Source: Actinomycetes bacterium
GTDB lineage: Bacteria > Actinomycetota > Actinomycetes > Propionibacteriales > Propionibacteriaceae
Direction: 5' to 3'
Assembly (NCBI GenBank): GCA_021803025.1
Contig: JAJZQV010000027.1
Coordinates: forward strand, 1 to 33,170
DNA: 33,170 nucleotides
Below the pieces are notes generated by a model. It was given only the letters and a program-made list of their open reading frames with translations. It was not told the DNA's origin and ran no database searches. This document shows, piece after piece, positions 32,957-33,170 of this stretch; the stretch's first letter is position 1; each line of letters begins with the position of its first letter. The translations under genes were made by a program, and so were the position numbers.

Positions 32957-33170
32957 TCAGCCCGCGGGTGCGACGTTCTCGACCGCGCCGCCGAAGCGCC
33001 TGTCGCGGCGCGCGTAGACCTCCACGGCGCGCCACAGGTCGCGACGGTCGACGTCGGGCCAGAGGGTGTCCGAGAAGACGTACTCCGCGTACGCGGACTG
33101 CCACAGCAAGAAGTTGCTCGACCGCTGCTCGCCGCTGGATCGCCAGAACAGGTCCACGTCCGGGATGTCC
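32957..33170 (-). CDS. uppS: Isoprenyl transferase (undecaprenyl diphosphate synthase family), C-terminal part
   Basis: The last 70 or so residues of a cis-prenyltransferase that makes the polyprenyl diphosphate carrier for cell-wall synthesis; the gene runs off the right edge. Visible signatures are [38 protein letters not shown], which contains the diphosphate-binding R-x-S-G-E-Q-R motif and the conserved FLLWQ/AYxE block, then FxxRDRRFGG. The first position after the arginine is Ser where Thr is common. The stop is at 32957-32959. Actinobacteria usually place recO and uppS after leuA or era; here a sugar island separates them and uppS is on the opposite strand to leuA. Confidence 0.93.
   Translation of the reverse strand, partial: DIPDVDLFWRSSGEQRSSNFLLWQSAYAEYVFSDTLWPDVDRRDLWRAVEVYARRDRRFGGAVENVAPAG

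Noticed and set aside
32814-33104. Open frame on the - strand in the uppS/ABC gap
   Set aside because: It overlaps the uppS 3' end in another frame and continues into the dyad-rich control region; low-complexity basic sequence without an initiation signal.

Overview
The window is very GC-rich and carries the conserved actinobacterial chromosomal backbone lepA - hemW - hrcA - dnaJ - rsmE - phoH - ybeY - CNNM/CorC - era - leuA - (recO) - uppS. Most start codons are GTG, a CIRCE element precedes hrcA, and many genes have a TANNNT -10 box placed 6-7 nt before the start codon, as in leaderless actinobacterial mRNAs. DUF3097 and DUF5709 proteins also point to Actinomycetes. Micrococcales (cellulomonad-like) or a neighbouring order is my best guess, but the sequence alone does not settle it. 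Nothing looks like a phage, plasmid, IS element, CRISPR array, rRNA or tRNA.

Layout. 1-3.7 kb: the 3' end of lepA, nhaA (Na+/H+ antiporter), a rhomboid protease on the opposite strand, and hemW. 3.7-10.2 kb: a run of separately promoted housekeeping or accessory genes (DUF3097 with a TOPRIM-like motif, a two-domain lipoate ligase, a CtpE-like P-type ATPase, an inositol-monophosphatase-family enzyme, an MBL-fold hydrolase). 10.2-13.2 kb: the heat-shock operon hrcA-dnaJ-rsmE under CIRCE. 13.2-15.0 kb: a large two-domain GT2 glycosyltransferase. 15.2-16.8 kb: DUF5709 protein plus proline iminopeptidase. 16.8-20.6 kb: the phoH-ybeY-CNNM-era ribosome/RNA maturation cluster. 20.6-22.3 kb: a compound palindromic repeat, a GNAT acetyltransferase and a divergent extradiol-type dioxygenase. 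22.3-24.2 kb: leuA with a leucine leader peptide and a well-formed translational attenuator.

24.2-32.5 kb: a sugar-acid/oligosaccharide catabolic island sits between leuA and uppS. On the + strand is an overlapping lacI - uxaA-like dehydratase - Gfo/Idh/MocA operon. Convergent to it on the - strand is an operon of two CUT1 sugar ABC permeases, a second Gfo/Idh/MocA oxidoreductase and an alpha/beta hydrolase. The island has no solute-binding protein and no ATPase gene. Several LacI-type palindromes lie in its two control regions. 32.96-33.17 kb: the C-terminal end of uppS on the - strand.

The most interesting non-coding signals are the leuA attenuator (a stretch inside the leader ORF and the leuA Shine-Dalgarno compete for the same complementary segment), two tandem-repeat-plus-palindrome elements located between convergent genes, the high density of predicted leaderless promoters, a phoH gene whose only well-placed start is ATC, and strong over-representation of CGTAC/GTACG.
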